64,000 nucleotides of DNA from Amaurobius ferox (lineage: Eukaryota; Arthropoda; Arachnida; Araneae; Amaurobiidae). The translations under genes and the position numbers were made by a program. How positions within the stretch are numbered: position 1 is the first letter of the stretch; every line of letters starts with the position of its first letter. The notes under the pieces were generated by a model that was not told the DNA's origin, ran no database searches, and saw only the letters and a list, made by a program, of their open reading frames with translations. Location of the stretch: assembly GCA_951213105.1 (NCBI GenBank), contig OX578140.1, positions 33,013,518 through 33,077,517 of the forward strand. The letters run 5' to 3'. Of this stretch, positions 44,422 through 58,968 are shown piece after piece.

Positions 44422-47400
44422 CTATGGTCGGAGTATCCAGATGAAATTGGGACGAAAGCAAAAAATGCTACCTAACTGAAACAAAATAAATGAGCCTGAA
44501 AAAATCGAATAAAAGTATTAAACTTTTTTATTTTATTTTACAAAATGTTATTCACGCAAAATCATTCCGATTCCATCGATCATCATCCATCAAGCCACCT
44601 CTGATTTTTTTTAATTGACTTTTGTTCTTTATCTCTTATAGTTTGTGAGATAGGTTTAATAACTTCTAAATTTTGCTACTAGAGGCGTTACCGTCAGACT
44701 CATCTGGTGGCTTATGGTCACTTTATTATGCCGATACTTCACTTCCATTGGTCTAGTTGTCATCATTCAAAATTGACCTACCTGCAACTTTAACGATCAC
44801 CATGTATATTTTTTCAGAAATGTGAAAAAGTAAAAAAAAAGATTATTACATAAATGTTGGTATTTTCAGATTTTATTTTTATTTTTAAATTGAACATGAT
44901 CATTATTAGGACACTAACATAAGCTGTACTCCAGGAGATTTTATGTTTTTGATCTAGCAGAGAAAAATTCGTGGAAAATATAATGAACACAGAATTTTCA
45001 TATGATTGAATGATTTGTACATAATTTTATAGCGAACTGGATACAGACCATTATTTAGAAATTATCACGAGCATTTCTCGAGATATCAGATTTTATTACT
45101 TTATTTCAATGTGGAGCATTATGTATATCTTTTGAACTATTAGAACAAATGGAATAAAATGTGGTACAACTTTTCAAACATATAAATCAGAAAAATCCAT
45201 TATAGAGGAGTTCAAGGTAGTCATAAATTGTTTTATCCCCCCCCCCCCGAAATCGAAATCTGTTAATTTGTTTGGAAAGCCTTATTTTTAAATTAAGTCC
45301 CTAAGAGTAAATAGAAAATAAATTATTCATAAATTATCGATTTTTTTTTATCAATATGTTACGTAATTGAAAATATCGCATTTACTTCTGACATCCAAAT
45401 TCATTATTGTCTTATACACAATCAATAATACAAGCATAATGCATATAAATAACTCCAACTTCCACACTATTATATACCTCCATTTCTTGGTGAAAACGCA
45501 GTACGGTAGAGAAAAAAAAATAATAAGCACGTCTTAATTCTTCTGTTAAGTTCCAAATTAAAATGAAACACGTAACACTTGATAGATTTATGCAACTTTG
45601 TTATGGTTTTAACGAACTGCAAATTTATGACGTCTTTGCATCTAAAATTACATGGGACGTGCTCTGTACAAGAAAAAAAAACGTGCAAACAAAATAATCA
45701 TCTTAAATCACTTACTTCGAATTTCATTTCCTACGTCTTCTAACCTCATGTAAACCTAAAACAGAAAACGCTGTTTATATGCGATGAATAATAAGTAAAA
45801 TAATTGAATTCACTTGGGCTGACTGCAAGAAAATATTTTAAATTATATAATTGGTAAAAATTAGAAGTGTGGTTTTTCGAAAATAAATGATGCGTTCTGT
45901 TTTTATAGTTCCTTTATGATTTGCCAGATTTGCCCTAGAGAAGACATGAGTAATCTGAAAATAAAAACACTTCATTAGTGATAGTATGAGATGAGTATTT
46001 ATAGGTATTAATCGGTTTTGAATGTAGCACAGAGTCTCCTTTGTCATGATAAATGAGACAGCAGTTATTACAGCAAAGGCAGTAAAATATCAGAAAGGTG
46101 AGATTTGTCAATCCAAAAGCAATACAAATTTAACGAGAAAGCTAATTAAACCAACAAATCCATCAAAGTACTTGTCATTTTACACTGTTTCATACCATTT
46201 TGTTTTTCTTGTTTATTTGTTATTGCTTTCGAATTTATAATGCTTATTTTCTAGCGTCACAGTAACATGTTTCTTGTTTTAGACATTTTTCTGCCTGTGA
46301 TGGATTGTATTTCACTTCATTCACCACAATTTTGTCTTTTATGATATATTATGGTATATTATGATTCGCTTTTTATTCGTGTTATAACGTAAAATAATAT
46401 AAAGTTCTAGTTTAATGATGTTGTAAAATAATAATAAATTTTAAAAATGCAAATAATTTGGCAAAAACTTACAGCTTGCAAGTGATACAAATAGTTAATT
46501 TAGGTTAATAAATTATGAATTTACGTTAAATAAAAATGATAAATAGATGATAAATTAAAAATTTACGTTAAACTAACCCCAAAATTGGTTCCATCAAATC
46601 TGCATTATTGTCCCCCTTGTCCATTTTTTATTACGGTGTGCTCATTGGAATTTTCTATTGTCACCGAGTTCTTTTAATCGCATTTGTACTATTTGCAGGC
46701 AATAAATTTCTCCCAAAATTATCTGCGTTATTAATATCTAATATTGTTTTTAAACACCACTGAAATAGAACTTTATATAATTTTAAGTAATCACCAATAA
46801 ATATAATTTTATAAAATTTTACATCATCACAATTCTCAATTAACATTAATAAGTATATGGATTATTGATTTATAAATAATAGACAATAAAAATCTTACTT
46901 GTATTGCATTTTGTTTGTATATTAGATACTAATTCTAACGATCGTGCGGATATGTAAAAAAAAAAAAAACTGTGCAAAATCATGTTAATTTCATGGCCAC
47001 CACTAGCACTATTTATAAACATATTTACATTATATATATATATATATATATTTACAATCTCAACCAAACTGTTCATTATAAAAGTGATGAAATGTTAAAC
47101 TTGGTATTATTTAAAATATATAGATTTACACTATTTTCCAGTGATGTATTAGATATTAATGAGTGACAGCTCACTGAGATGTTATATTTTATTAAGAATA
47201 CGATTTATTGCTCGGAAAAGTTTGATAACAATCATTTTTACATCATGATCATACTTATAAATACATATCTTTTCACGCCATATATACATATATTTCATAT
47301 CACTGTCATACTGAATTACTAAATATTTAAGACCACCGGGCCGAGCCCATTGCCTGATGAACCTAATAAGTTGACAGTTCTAATAAGTCGTCTTAATAAG

Positions 47401-47579
47401 TGGTCGAAAGTCCAAATAAGTCCTGAATGTCATAATGCAAAGTAGCTATCCTAATAATGCAAATTGTGCCAAGTAGTTATGCTGCAGATGTTGTTGGCGT
47501 TAGATTGCTGAGTAGGTAGGTATATGAAGGAAAAGTTGAAATTATGTAACGAGTAATGAAGTAAATTGTTCAAGATATA
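44422..47579. other. Non-coding AT-rich stretch
   Basis: Holds a C tract near 45240 and (TA)n near 47032-47050. No gene is seen. Confidence 0.55.
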
Positions 47580-47851
47580 ATGGGTAAAAGACTTTCGGAC
47601 TTTGAACGTTGAATAATCATGAGGGATCGAAGTAATGTGCGAGCATTCTCACAACGGTTGTAATAATGGATTATTCCAAGGCAGCAGTTATTCAAATTTA
47701 CACAGAGTGGACCAACATACAAAAACTACGTCTGGATGCAAGGCATGCGATCGTCAACAAATATTGGACAATCCAGCTCAGCGGAGAGTTTTCAACACTT
47801 ATTAAGTCCAACAATAAGACAAAGTTTGCAAATTACAGATTGTCAGAATAA
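47580..47851 (+). pseudogene. Tc1/mariner-type transposase N-terminus
   Basis: From ATG 47580 the sequence reads MGKRLSDFER, stop, IIMRDRSNVRAFSQRL, then DYSKAAVIQIYTEWTN and QLSGEFSTLIKSNNKTKFAN. This is the order of a Tc1-type helix-turn-helix (LSDFERG-I-I....S...I......SKA.V...W), then the GRP/R-L-S-R-I-V-K-S-N-K-T second helix region. Stops and frameshifts kill it, and the DDE core is absent. Confidence 0.6.
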
Positions 47852-48664
47852 GTGACCTAGTCGGATAGTCTCCCAACATATAGTTCTATACACGTTACAT
47901 CGTATAGGCTATAGAACTTAATATAAATTATCATAATAATTTGGTCTATCATTATATAATCATCCTATTTAAACAATTATTAGACTAAAAATATCCATCA
48001 TAAATGCAATTTCGCAAATGCTTCCGTGATCAATGAAAAATGATCCACAAATATGTATTACGATCACGATTATGAAAGTTTAATGCTGCACTGTCTCAAA
48101 ATACTTCGAGTTTTCTAACATGATGACCTTTAAAAAAGAGCATATAAAATTCAAACTCTGTATTATCGCTTCTATGCATGCATTATTTAACATTAATAAT
48201 GCTTCGACGTTACAATAATATTGAATAAACGTCAAATGCTATATTCTCAAAGTAAAATTCGATCATTCAAGTGACAAAGTTTTGTGTTTATTTTGCATCA
48301 AATTGTTCTTGACATAGTTTGAAAGTTGCCAAAATTTTGAAACCCTTTCCTTAAAAATGGAAATTTTAAGAAGCTAAAATATCCAAAACCTTAATTAAAT
48401 GTCAAATCAAAAATGTCTTGTTATAGGATGGAAATCCTTAAAAATATTGAACTTTGATACATTTTATACAGATGTTCTTACATAAAGTGTTATTTTAGAT
48501 ATATTTTAATACAAAGAATGAAATGAGTTTTGATATTTTTATTATACTTGTACCCACTTCTCGCTTGGCTCTCTAACTAGACTTTTATATGTACAGTGCA
48601 GAATTTCTGTTATTCTTCCCACTTACAAGTATAAAGAAAACATACTTGTGTTCCAAGTTCTATA

Positions 48665-48905
48665 ATTCAGAGCGTGCGTGGATTGCACTCGGATGACCCT
48701 ATTTCGATTCCCTGCTCTTCCCAAACTGCCTCGGTTTTCACGCGGAGTACGGGCACGTTAAATATGTGGGTGTGGATCCGTAACTCCTTCCGAGTGGTTA
48801 GTGGTAAAGGAAAGAGAGCACAGTCTCTGTAGATGCAGCCCCCACTGGGTTCCGGTCTAAATTGTTTGGCACTTCCGGGCCCTTCGAAACAGATACCTTA
48901 TATCT
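48665..48905 (+). mobile_element. tRNA-derived SINE, plus copy
   Basis: Begins near AGAGCGTGCGTGG with a B box TTTCGATTCCC at 48702-48712. Body landmarks are CACGCGGAGTACGGGCACGT, CACTGGGTTCCGGTCTAAAT and GGCACTTCC, ending CGAAACAGATACCTTAT. The minus copy at 60287-60552 shows the same order. This copy lacks the complete 3' hairpin module. Confidence 0.75.
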
Positions 48906-50865
48906 TCAGGTTTTGCAATTCGCCAAGATATGGCGATATTTATTTTGAATAAATTATTTCCGATAATCCTACTTTATACCACTTTACTTAAACCAAAGTA
49001 AAATTGAATTAGTATTTTAAATTTAAATCTATGTTATAATTCTCTAATATATATATATATATGTCTTTGCAGACACTCCAGAAGCCCCTAGATTTGGGAA
49101 GCTGAATCTTTGAACTATGGACAGAACCTAATGGAGCCCAAACTTTTGATTGGCAAACCTAGCCTTGTTTTGATTGAGTAGAACGTAAGATAATACAGTG
49201 GAACCTCTTACATGGCTGAAACTTATATTAGATGTTTAGGACACAATTTCTAGTACCTCTACTTTATCTCCTGTTCCAACCTATTTCAGCTCAAATTGGA
49301 TCTAATACTCTGCGCCATTTCCCCCCCAAATGTGTTTCACGTAACTCTGGGGTTCCGCGACAGTATTCTAGGAGTTTCGTGACGTGATAATTTCGTTTGC
49401 TACCAGCAGTTCTCTGCAGTGTGGGAGCCGTCTGTAAAAGGTATGCTGATTTATCTTTGATTTTAATGTTTTATATGTATGTCTCGATAGTAATTGATGT
49501 GATCGCCAGTGTTAATGTTAACTTTAAGTTTTGGGGATATTTGCCCACTGAACAAAGTTGAAAGTAATTAATGCAAATTTTGGAATATTTGAAAAATATA
49601 AATTAATTGAAAACGTACACCCCGAGGTCAAGCTGTGTAGATGGGAAGTAATTGTAATTGTGTAATTTTTTATGTTTAGTGTTGAAGTGAGTATTTCATG
49701 TGTTCTTTTAATAAATTGTTAAGTGGCCACAAAATATGGGCTCTTTAATTAGCATTATGCAATGTACTTAATCCTTTTTTGGATTCCAATATACGAACCG
49801 CGGTTGAGCTGAGAGGCACTAGTGGTGAGTAATATTCAGTGTATTTATAATTCTGATTTCTGTATTTATGTGTAAAATTCGGCTCACTACAGATAATTTC
49901 GTGTAAATTTTCTTAAAAATTAAAAAAAAAAGACGCGTAAAATTTTGAATGCATAATTTGGACCACAATGGACTTTTTCTCATTATGTGGTTCAGGCATC
50001 AAATGGAATTCAAAAATTGTTCCTCTACTAAAATAATTTGAAAAACAATGCTCTACGCTTTTTCCTAATTCGAATATTCTGTTAAGTGTAAGATACATCA
50101 TTTAGGTATAAGCAAGCACTGGGGAACAAAAAGCGTCACACATAAAACTTTAAAATCATATAATATACAAATAAATTGATTAATAGAATTTGTTTTAATT
50201 CTGCGCCACTAATCTACATTTAAAAATATATCAGAAATATCGTCTGCTGCTTTTAATACGCTAGAAGATCATTGCAGATCTATTTTTTATCAATCAAAGA
50301 GTATATAGTACATGGTGTTAAAACTTTATAGTAAGAAAACGCCAATATCGTTTGGGACAATCGCTAGGTGGCGCTGGAGTAAAATAAGTAATCCTGCATT
50401 GTATGTATTTCTACGGCAAAAGACTTAAAATATTTATTTAAACTGTCAATTTTGTAAAAATAAAATATTAGCGCAATGCAAATTAGGACTGAAACAATAA
50501 AGAATAATTTTACGTATTCAAAATTATTTTACCTTTCAATTTATTTTTATCTCCATATATTTTATACTGTATACTACAACTATGAAAGAATACTGATTAA
50601 TTATACTCCTAATTAGGGAACCCTTACTTTAAAAATAATCAAAAATGCATATACTATGCCTTTCTGTTGTATCACCGAATAATATCGACTACTTTACTAA
50701 CACTAGCGACACTTAGATATAATTTTCAAAGCATTATGGCATTTTCGAGCGTTTCATCAGTAGGAGTTTCATCTCCTTATTTTTAACTTCATGGTTTGGC
50801 GTTTTTCCATAAGGAAAGAATTTTCATTTTAGATCAATATTTCTTTATCCATTCTTATTATAGTG
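48906..50865. other. Non-coding stretch with transposon-end-like words
   Basis: GTGGAACCTCTTACATGGCT near 49199 and ACTCTGGGGTTCCGCGACAG near 49344 resemble ends of a DNA-transposon-derived repeat, but no boundary can be fixed. No gene. Confidence 0.45.
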
Positions 50866-50871
50866 CCATTA

Positions 50872-51005
50872 AACGATTTAAGGATAACAATTCTGGCCCT
50901 AAAACCCCTGGCATTTCAACAATTACGAGATTAAACAGCCTTTCCAGAAACTGAGTCTGTGACAGACAAACCAAGAACAGCCAGGTTCTCATTTTAACTC
51001 GGAAT
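50872..51005 (+). pseudogene. Mariner-type HTH (DUF4817-like) fragment
   Basis: Reads KRFKDNNSGPKTPGISTITR, LNSLSRN, stop, then SVTDKPRTARF with one frameshift. It follows the first-helix-turn-helix pattern F-x-x-x-G-S/P-V/I-x-D-K-P-R-x-G-R/A of mariner-like transposases. Only this domain remains. Confidence 0.5.
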
Positions 51006-52017
51006 AAACTGTGAATTTCGATGAGTTTGGGGTTTTAGAGCACGGCCATTCTAGTCATCTTTTTCAATGACACTCTCATAGAAATAGCTAGAAAAATATT
51101 TTTCTAAAATAAAACTCTTTCACTCTGTATAAAACGGTCACGTTCTTCAATTGATAAAAATTTTTTCTGTAATTATTGTCTGATATATTATACACAACAT
51201 ATGATACTTCTAATATACTTTTGATGATAAACTAACTGAAAAATTTCTGCAATTTAAATTTCTCCATTTCTCGGTACAGTATGTGGTTTTAAAATCATTA
51301 CTTTTTGATCACCAAAGAATGTACGTAATATAACGTATGAGGAAATCATAAGTGGAGCTTATCATTCTGTAAATATATTTACAGAATAAACAAAATAAAT
51401 GCATTATTTTAATGTGGTACCTTTCATTACATTTAAACAGACGATATAAAAAACGACGAGTTAAATATATTTTGAGTTTACCTATATTTAAAAGGGACTT
51501 TAGAATTACGAGAACTTCAAAAATACCTAGCTGAAGTAACGAAGTACATCACATGATTATGGGACATCGGTTGTCCTTTTCCTAGTTCAAGTCAATACAT
51601 TTTTCGATCTGATTGTTTCTAGCATAAATATAATTGAAACGAATTTTCTAAAGATCCTAAGAGATTAATTTGGAATTAAAATTTAGGATGTAACGTTTCT
51701 TTAGGATTTAATGTTCTAATCTAGTATTTAACGTTTCTTCCCTTGAATTTTGAATAGATCGAATACTATGTTTATTTTGTATGCAGTGTAATTTTTGAGA
51801 AATAATCACTAGAACTATTTCTAGATAATTATACAATCTTGTGCGGCTATTGTTGCTTAGATTATCTTATGTTGAATTTTGTTGCATCCGATTTGCTTAT
51901 CTTTGTCCTCTGACAACTATTGCACGCAAGTTTCTGCAGTTTTATGTATAGTTTTAGTGAGTATAGTATGTGAAGTTAGGCCACCTTCAGCATAAAAGTT
52001 GTTGAAATATTTGTGAA

Positions 52018-52400
52018 ATGTTTTTGCAATTTTGATCATTCGCACATGACGACACAACCGGCAAATCTACTTTCTGCCAGGCATATTAGACAGAGAGAAC
52101 GTAATGCTGCCTCATGTATAAGACGTTTGACTACATCCTACATGAAACAAAGGTGTTAAAATAATTTATATGCGATATTTTTATGTTAGCATTTGTTTGT
52201 AGCATAGTTCAGGTATAATTTCCGTTCCAGTATTGACCATTTGCATGTGACGTCACAACAAGCAAATATAGTTTCTCTTAACATATTAGACGTAAAAAAC
52301 GTCCTATGTGATTAATTGTAATTTCTGTTCCACTGTTGATCATTTGCACGTGATGTTACAACCGACAAATCTATTTTATGTCAGCATATTAGACAGAAGC
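52018..52400 (+). repeat. Three diverged direct repeats
   Basis: Each copy holds a ...TTGA(T/C)CATT(T/C)GCA(C/T)(A/G)TGA core followed by ACAACC/A...CAAAT(C/A)TA and CATATTAGACAGA or CATATTAGACGTA. Copies start near 52030, 52232 and 52335. No coding capacity. Confidence 0.6.
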
Positions 52401-55400
52401 ACAACTCTATAGTACCACACAAATATAATACTGCTGCTTATGAATGTTAAATAAAAACACTTTGTTTTTACCTGCTGAAGAGGGATCAAAATTTCCTTGA
52501 AACAATTGTTGTCACGACGTAATTTGCATATGTCTGCTTTCTTTAAGGAAATATTGAAAGTGTTATTCTCTAGAGTATACTTATCTTGCTATTCAAAGTT
52601 TCTATTTCAGTAATTGCTATATTATCTAAGATTACAATGGTTATGAATTCTTTGTGATACAGTGGTCTAATAGATAGGGGGTAAACCCTGAAGTATAACT
52701 TTATAAATTTCTGAATGGAAAACATAGAAGGGACAAGTGGATCCTTACTGTTAATCAGAAAGGTTGGATGCAGTTACAATATACTCACTTGTGTAGTGAA
52801 TATTTTATTGCATACTTTGTATTGTCAGGATTTCTTAAAATTTAAATTTTCTTTCAGTGTGTTCAGCAGTTAATAAAGTAATGAGTATTATTTATATGCA
52901 TTAACTTCAACGATTTCCCTTTAAAACTTTCAAACAGTATGCGTAACATTAAAAATTACTCTATCCCGTATTCTAAGATGTTTCATGTCAAAAAGACTGA
53001 TTTTGATCTAACATTAATGTTTTAATTGATTTTCTCACCCATTTAAATGAAAACCAATTAAAATATGGTTTTTATGACATTTTTAGATACAAAAAATTTA
53101 AGTAAAACAATATATTTAAAAACATTGTATATTATGTAAAATAATACATATATTTATAACTTCTATCCCGAGTTATTTTTAGCAAATGAGAAGCATTAAA
53201 TTATACAAAAACCTCATTTTTATTTGATTTATTTCAAGCCCTTATGTTCGAAACAAATTGTACCTGTAAGATGTTTAATATCCTATTTATCTCGGAATAA
53301 TATTTATTCACATAATTACCTTCACTCAATCAAAGGTCAAATATTTATAAGCATTCATGATTTTATAAAACTTTATTTCTTCTGCGGAATATGTCAATGC
53401 AATCATCAAACGAAGTTCATCCATTTTGCCCAATTTGTTTTAGAGTTATCGTATCCGCAGACATCACTGCAAAATGGTTGATTCGTATTTAGAAATACTC
53501 AAAAAGCGTAGATATATCAACGTCCAGAATTTGGATTTTTGTCGGACATAACACAGTAATTTTTTTTTCACTACTATGCACTATATCACGTAAAAATTCA
53601 AGAATTTATTACCTCAGTGGCATCTTTTCCATTTGAAGAGTAACCCATTCCTCTTTCTTATTAGCTTTAAAATTAATTTTTGTAGAAAGTTTTCCCCATG
53701 TTCCTAACAGTATGCCTACTAAATTTAGTGACATTCCGGATTTTTTTTTTTCGTATTTTTGGAAATTGATATTATAACTGCAGATAGTACTTCTAATCCT
53801 TTGAGAACAATAAAAACCGCTTAAGTTTTTAATGTGTCCCTCGTTTCTGCCTAGCTGTGGCTTTACTTATTACTTTATGTCGAAAATAGCAACAATAAGT
53901 AAAATAAATTTTAATTATGAAATGAAAAATTCCTATATAAAAAAAGTTTAATTTTGAATGGAGCTGCCTTAGAAAAAGTTATTTTTTTTTTACGCTATGC
54001 GAGTGAATTTCCCTGGATGCTCATTAAATTGATAAAATTCTGATGTGTGCAACACATGATTTTCCCTACAGACTTACATTTAGTCATTTAGATACTTCTT
54101 TTATTTGAAATAAAACAACATTTTATAGGGACACAATAATATTTAAAATTAATTTATTTAAGAGTGTATTATAGTTGCAGCTTTTGATGAATTTCATTTC
54201 AATTTCAAGAGTTTGGAGTATTTTAAACTGTTTTCAGCGAACCAAAATTGAAAAAGTTATCTAAAATATCCGAGACATAACTTTCGCTACAAATTAACAA
54301 TATTAGATATATAAGGAAATAATTAACTTAATGATCATGCTCCGACAAGTTTACACAATTTTAGATTGGGAATGTATCTATCAACTTTGGTCCTCTTTTA
54401 TGTTTCGTGCTAAATTATAATATTTACTGATGAATTTCTAATAAATTTTGGGTGATTTTATGTGACGATATTTTTACACATATAACTCATTAAGTGTGAA
54501 AGCATCTCTAGATAAAACTTTATCTTTTTCATTTTTCTACATTATAATAGCATTCAATAAATGCACATTGCTCTTCTTAATTCCACGAACAATTATAGAG
54601 AAATCATTCATCTCTTTGATTATTTCTATAAAAAATATTTGTCTCTTTTACTAAATTAAACTTCACTTTAAAATTCATTTTTACTATAGGTTATTACTGT
54701 AATTGAATGCAGCGTTATGGCTTAATATTGTAACAACGTAAATTACAGTTCTTGATAACAACAATGCAAACATTTTGGATTTTGCCTAAAACCCCTCAAA
54801 TAAACCTAGATATACCTAAAAGGTTGGTCCAAATTTAAAAACATAAAAAAATTTGCACTTTATATAAACCCCTAATCAAATTAATTTACCTAGGTAAAGT
54901 TTGGTTCTTAGATAATTCGTACTATGTTTAAAAACGATTCGGAAATCTGTGTTTACCTAGGCAATTATAAGTTTATATAAAGATTTATAAAACCTATACG
55001 ATTCTAGATTTGCTTAAATAATTCTAGGATTCCCTAGGCCTGGAATTCTAGGTTTACTTAGGCAATGTTATATTTACCATGAATTCAAAATTTATTTTTA
55101 ACATACATAATGAAGGTACATAAGTATTTACATATATTTTATAAATAAAAGAAATAAATTCATATACCAAAAAAATATTATGTTTGCTACACGTTGCTTT
55201 ATTTACAGACTCAAATTCATCTTATACTTTTTTATACTACGTACATTAATTTCAGGTTTTAAGTATAAAACAATATTTAACATAGATACTTATTTCAAAT
55301 TACATCAATATTACAGATTTTAAAACGGTTTGATTTCATTTGGTGGTATAGTACAGTTTTAAAAGGGGCCACGTCACCAAAAGTTCGAACAACTTAAATA

Positions 55401-55433
55401 TATCGGAAATTTTATCAGAATAAAACCATCACC
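52401..55433. other. Non-coding AT-rich stretch
   Basis: No gene. At 54036-54062 the words CTGATGTG.GCAACACATGA and TTTTCCCTACAGA mark an end of the ACTTTCCCTGCA repeat family. From 54890 to 55080 a CCTAGG-type word (TTACCTAGG, CCCTAGG, TTACTTAGG) recurs several times. Confidence 0.5.
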
Positions 55434-55523
55434 ATAGTAATCTATATGTAGAAAACCCAGACCACACGACCAACCCAAAGGCTAATGGTAGCAAACTGTG
55501 TGGCCGGATAGTAATCTATATGT
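55434..55523 (-). mobile_element. 58-bp hairpin insertion, copy 4 (divergent)
   Basis: A 58-bp insertion (55450-55507) lies between perfect 16-bp repeats ATAGTAATCTATATGT (55434-55449, 55508-55523). On the minus strand it starts CCGGCCACAC and its 3' side is GTGTGGTCTGG then GTTTTCT. All ten stem pairs form, including a G-U, again with one bulged T. Three pairs differ from copy 2 on both sides of the stem. Confidence 0.82.
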
Positions 55524-55599
55524 GACTTAACTATCAAATTTCATACAATTCCGATAAATAGTTTAATAGTTAGAGTAAATAAATGTATAGCACAGACAA

Positions 55600-55718
55600 A
55601 CAGGCGCGCGCGCGCACACACACACATACACGCACGCGCATACACACACACATATGCACACTCACACATATACACACACACACCTATACGCACACACACG
55701 CATACACGCCACACCACA

Positions 55719-55762
<44 letters not shown>
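55600..55762. repeat. (CA)n / (CACG)n microsatellite
   Basis: CGCG/CACA-rich start, then nearly pure (CA)n to 55761. Confidence 0.95.
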
Positions 55763-55765
<3 letters not shown>

Positions 55766-56362
55766 GGACTAAAAATTGATTTACGTGTCCTGGATTGCTT
55801 ACAAATTTTGATCCATTCTAATGCTTTTCCTATACATTGCCATGCACAGTAGGGAAAAAAAAATTGCGCAGGGAAATAAAATTATTCAATATATCCTTTA
55901 ATATTAAAATATGGCCAACTTTAAAATATCCCCCAATAACTGATAAAAATGGGTTTAACTGCGGCTGAAGAAAATATAAATATTTCAGAAGAAATAAAAA
56001 TGAGACACTTAAAAAATTCGGAATTTCCAAATATAAAAGGGGCAAGCAGACCCCGTTTAAGAACGTCAATTCTTAAAGAGCACTTTGTGTTAACGGTTAA
56101 AGCACTGAAGTAAAAATGAGTTAAGTTCTACGAGTGTTGACATTTTGAAGCTTCTTTATCTTCGGGGGAACATATAAAATCTTCAAACCGTTTTTCCAAG
56201 TTCCATGCAGTATGGAAGGAGTAACACTTAAATTATCATTTTTACACAGTTATTTTCATTTTTCACCATTCCTCGTCATTCCATGGAGTACTGGAATCAT
56301 GATTTGAAAACAATGATAAAAATTCGATAAAAGTGAAAATAACATCATTTTTTAATATAATT

Positions 56363-56487
<125 letters not shown>

Positions 56488-56642
56488 ATATTTTATATAT
56501 ATATACATATAATGACTGTGCTGAGTATTTAAAATTAAAAAAAAAATTGAAATCCGTATTTCTTCTAACTTTGCCATGATTTGATTGCCATGGAATCATG
56601 ATTTGAAAACAATGATAAAAAATCTGATGTGGGCAGCACATG

Positions 56643-57368
56643 ACTTTCCCTGCAGACGTTTATATTCACGTTCTCTTTATTTAATTAAATTTATTTCACT
56701 TTTAATTCAATTTTCGTTCTCATTCGGTAACCGGACTTATTATCAAAGGTGGCTTAGAGAAAATACGAAAAACTGAAATATCCCGAGAACGGCTAGTCCT
56801 AGTGTAATGGGGTTGATCTTATTCTTTTCATCGTTAAAAATTACGTATTAAACGAGCATTTAATGGATATATTTGAGTATACGTAGTTCTTTAGTTTAGA
56901 TTTTGACGATTTTGAGGGCCATTTTGCAAAAAAAGGCAGGTTATTTTTTTTCGAATCGTACCAAAATCTAATCAGCACCAGGGTAACGCACAAGTGACTC
57001 ATCTACCAAATTTTGTGAAATTCGGTCCATTAGTTTTTCAGTTACAGTGGATACAAACTTGTGCGGGCCATTTCGCAGAAAAAAGCGGGTTCTTTTATCC
57101 CGAATCGTACCCAAAACTATTCAGCACCAGAGTCGCCCAAAAGTGACTTACCTACCAAATTTTATGAAATTCGGTCAATTACTTTTTTAGTTAGAGTGGA
57201 TATAAAATCTGCATAGACAGACAGACACACACACAGACGTCACGCTAAAAATAGTTTTTTCGCATTCTAGAGGTCTCGAAACGTATAGATCCGTCGAAAA
57301 CTCGAGTTGTGATTTTCGGCATGATTCCAATACTTTCCCTATACATTACCATGTATTGCAGGGAAAGT
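56643..57368 (-). repeat. 726-bp dispersed element with 12-bp inverted ends
   Basis: Left end ACTTTCCCTGCA (56643-56654) is the exact complement of the right end TGCAGGGAAAGT (57357-57368). The body holds the family words in reverse orientation (CCCGAATCGTACC, CACACAGACGTCACGCTAAA, AATAGTTTTTTCGCATTCTA, AGAGGTCTCGAAACG). It carries an internal duplication (about 56935-57055 and 57060-57185). It is flanked on the left by the near-palindrome TGATGTGGGCAGCACATG, as are other copies. Confidence 0.75.
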
Positions 57369-57427
57369 AAAATGCGATAAAAATGAAAACTAAAAATGAA
57401 CTTTAATTATAATCACCCTGTATATAC

Positions 57428-58570
<1,143 letters not shown>

Positions 58571-58575
58571 ATAGA

Positions 58576-58968
58576 TGAAATCTGATGTGGGCAGCATATA
58601 ACTTTCCCTATATAATGCAATGGATTTACTTATTTCGCAGTGGAAAAATAATGTATAAGGTCTACGGCACAACGCATATAATGTTGAATTATACATTGGG
58701 CTTTTTTCCGGATGACAACATGTAAAAATATTTCTAAGTATCCAATTAACTTATATTTCGCTCAACTCTAAATGAACAATTATCAATGTTGATAGCATTA
58801 GCAATAAATAAAATACGTCATAAAATATTTTAATAATTAATTCATCAATTTGGGGCTATTTTCATCAACTTCAAACTTTCTCTTCTGTTGAAAACTCGAA
58901 TTCGAGTTTTCCGCCCCGTATCAATAATTTTCCTATACTTTATTCTATATATATAGGGAAAGTAATAA
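58576..58968. repeat. Short copy of the ACTTTCCCTGCA repeat family
   Basis: Begins CTGATGTGGGCAGCATATAA followed by CTTTCCCTATA and ends TATAGGGAAAGT. The interior is shorter and diverged compared with 56643-57368. Confidence 0.6.

Noticed and set aside
52000..52400. CRISPR-like spaced repeats
   Set aside because: Only three long, diverged copies with unequal spacing in eukaryotic DNA.
55541..55852. Cys-Val and Thr-His repeat frames
   Set aside because: Both are translations of the (CA)n tract.
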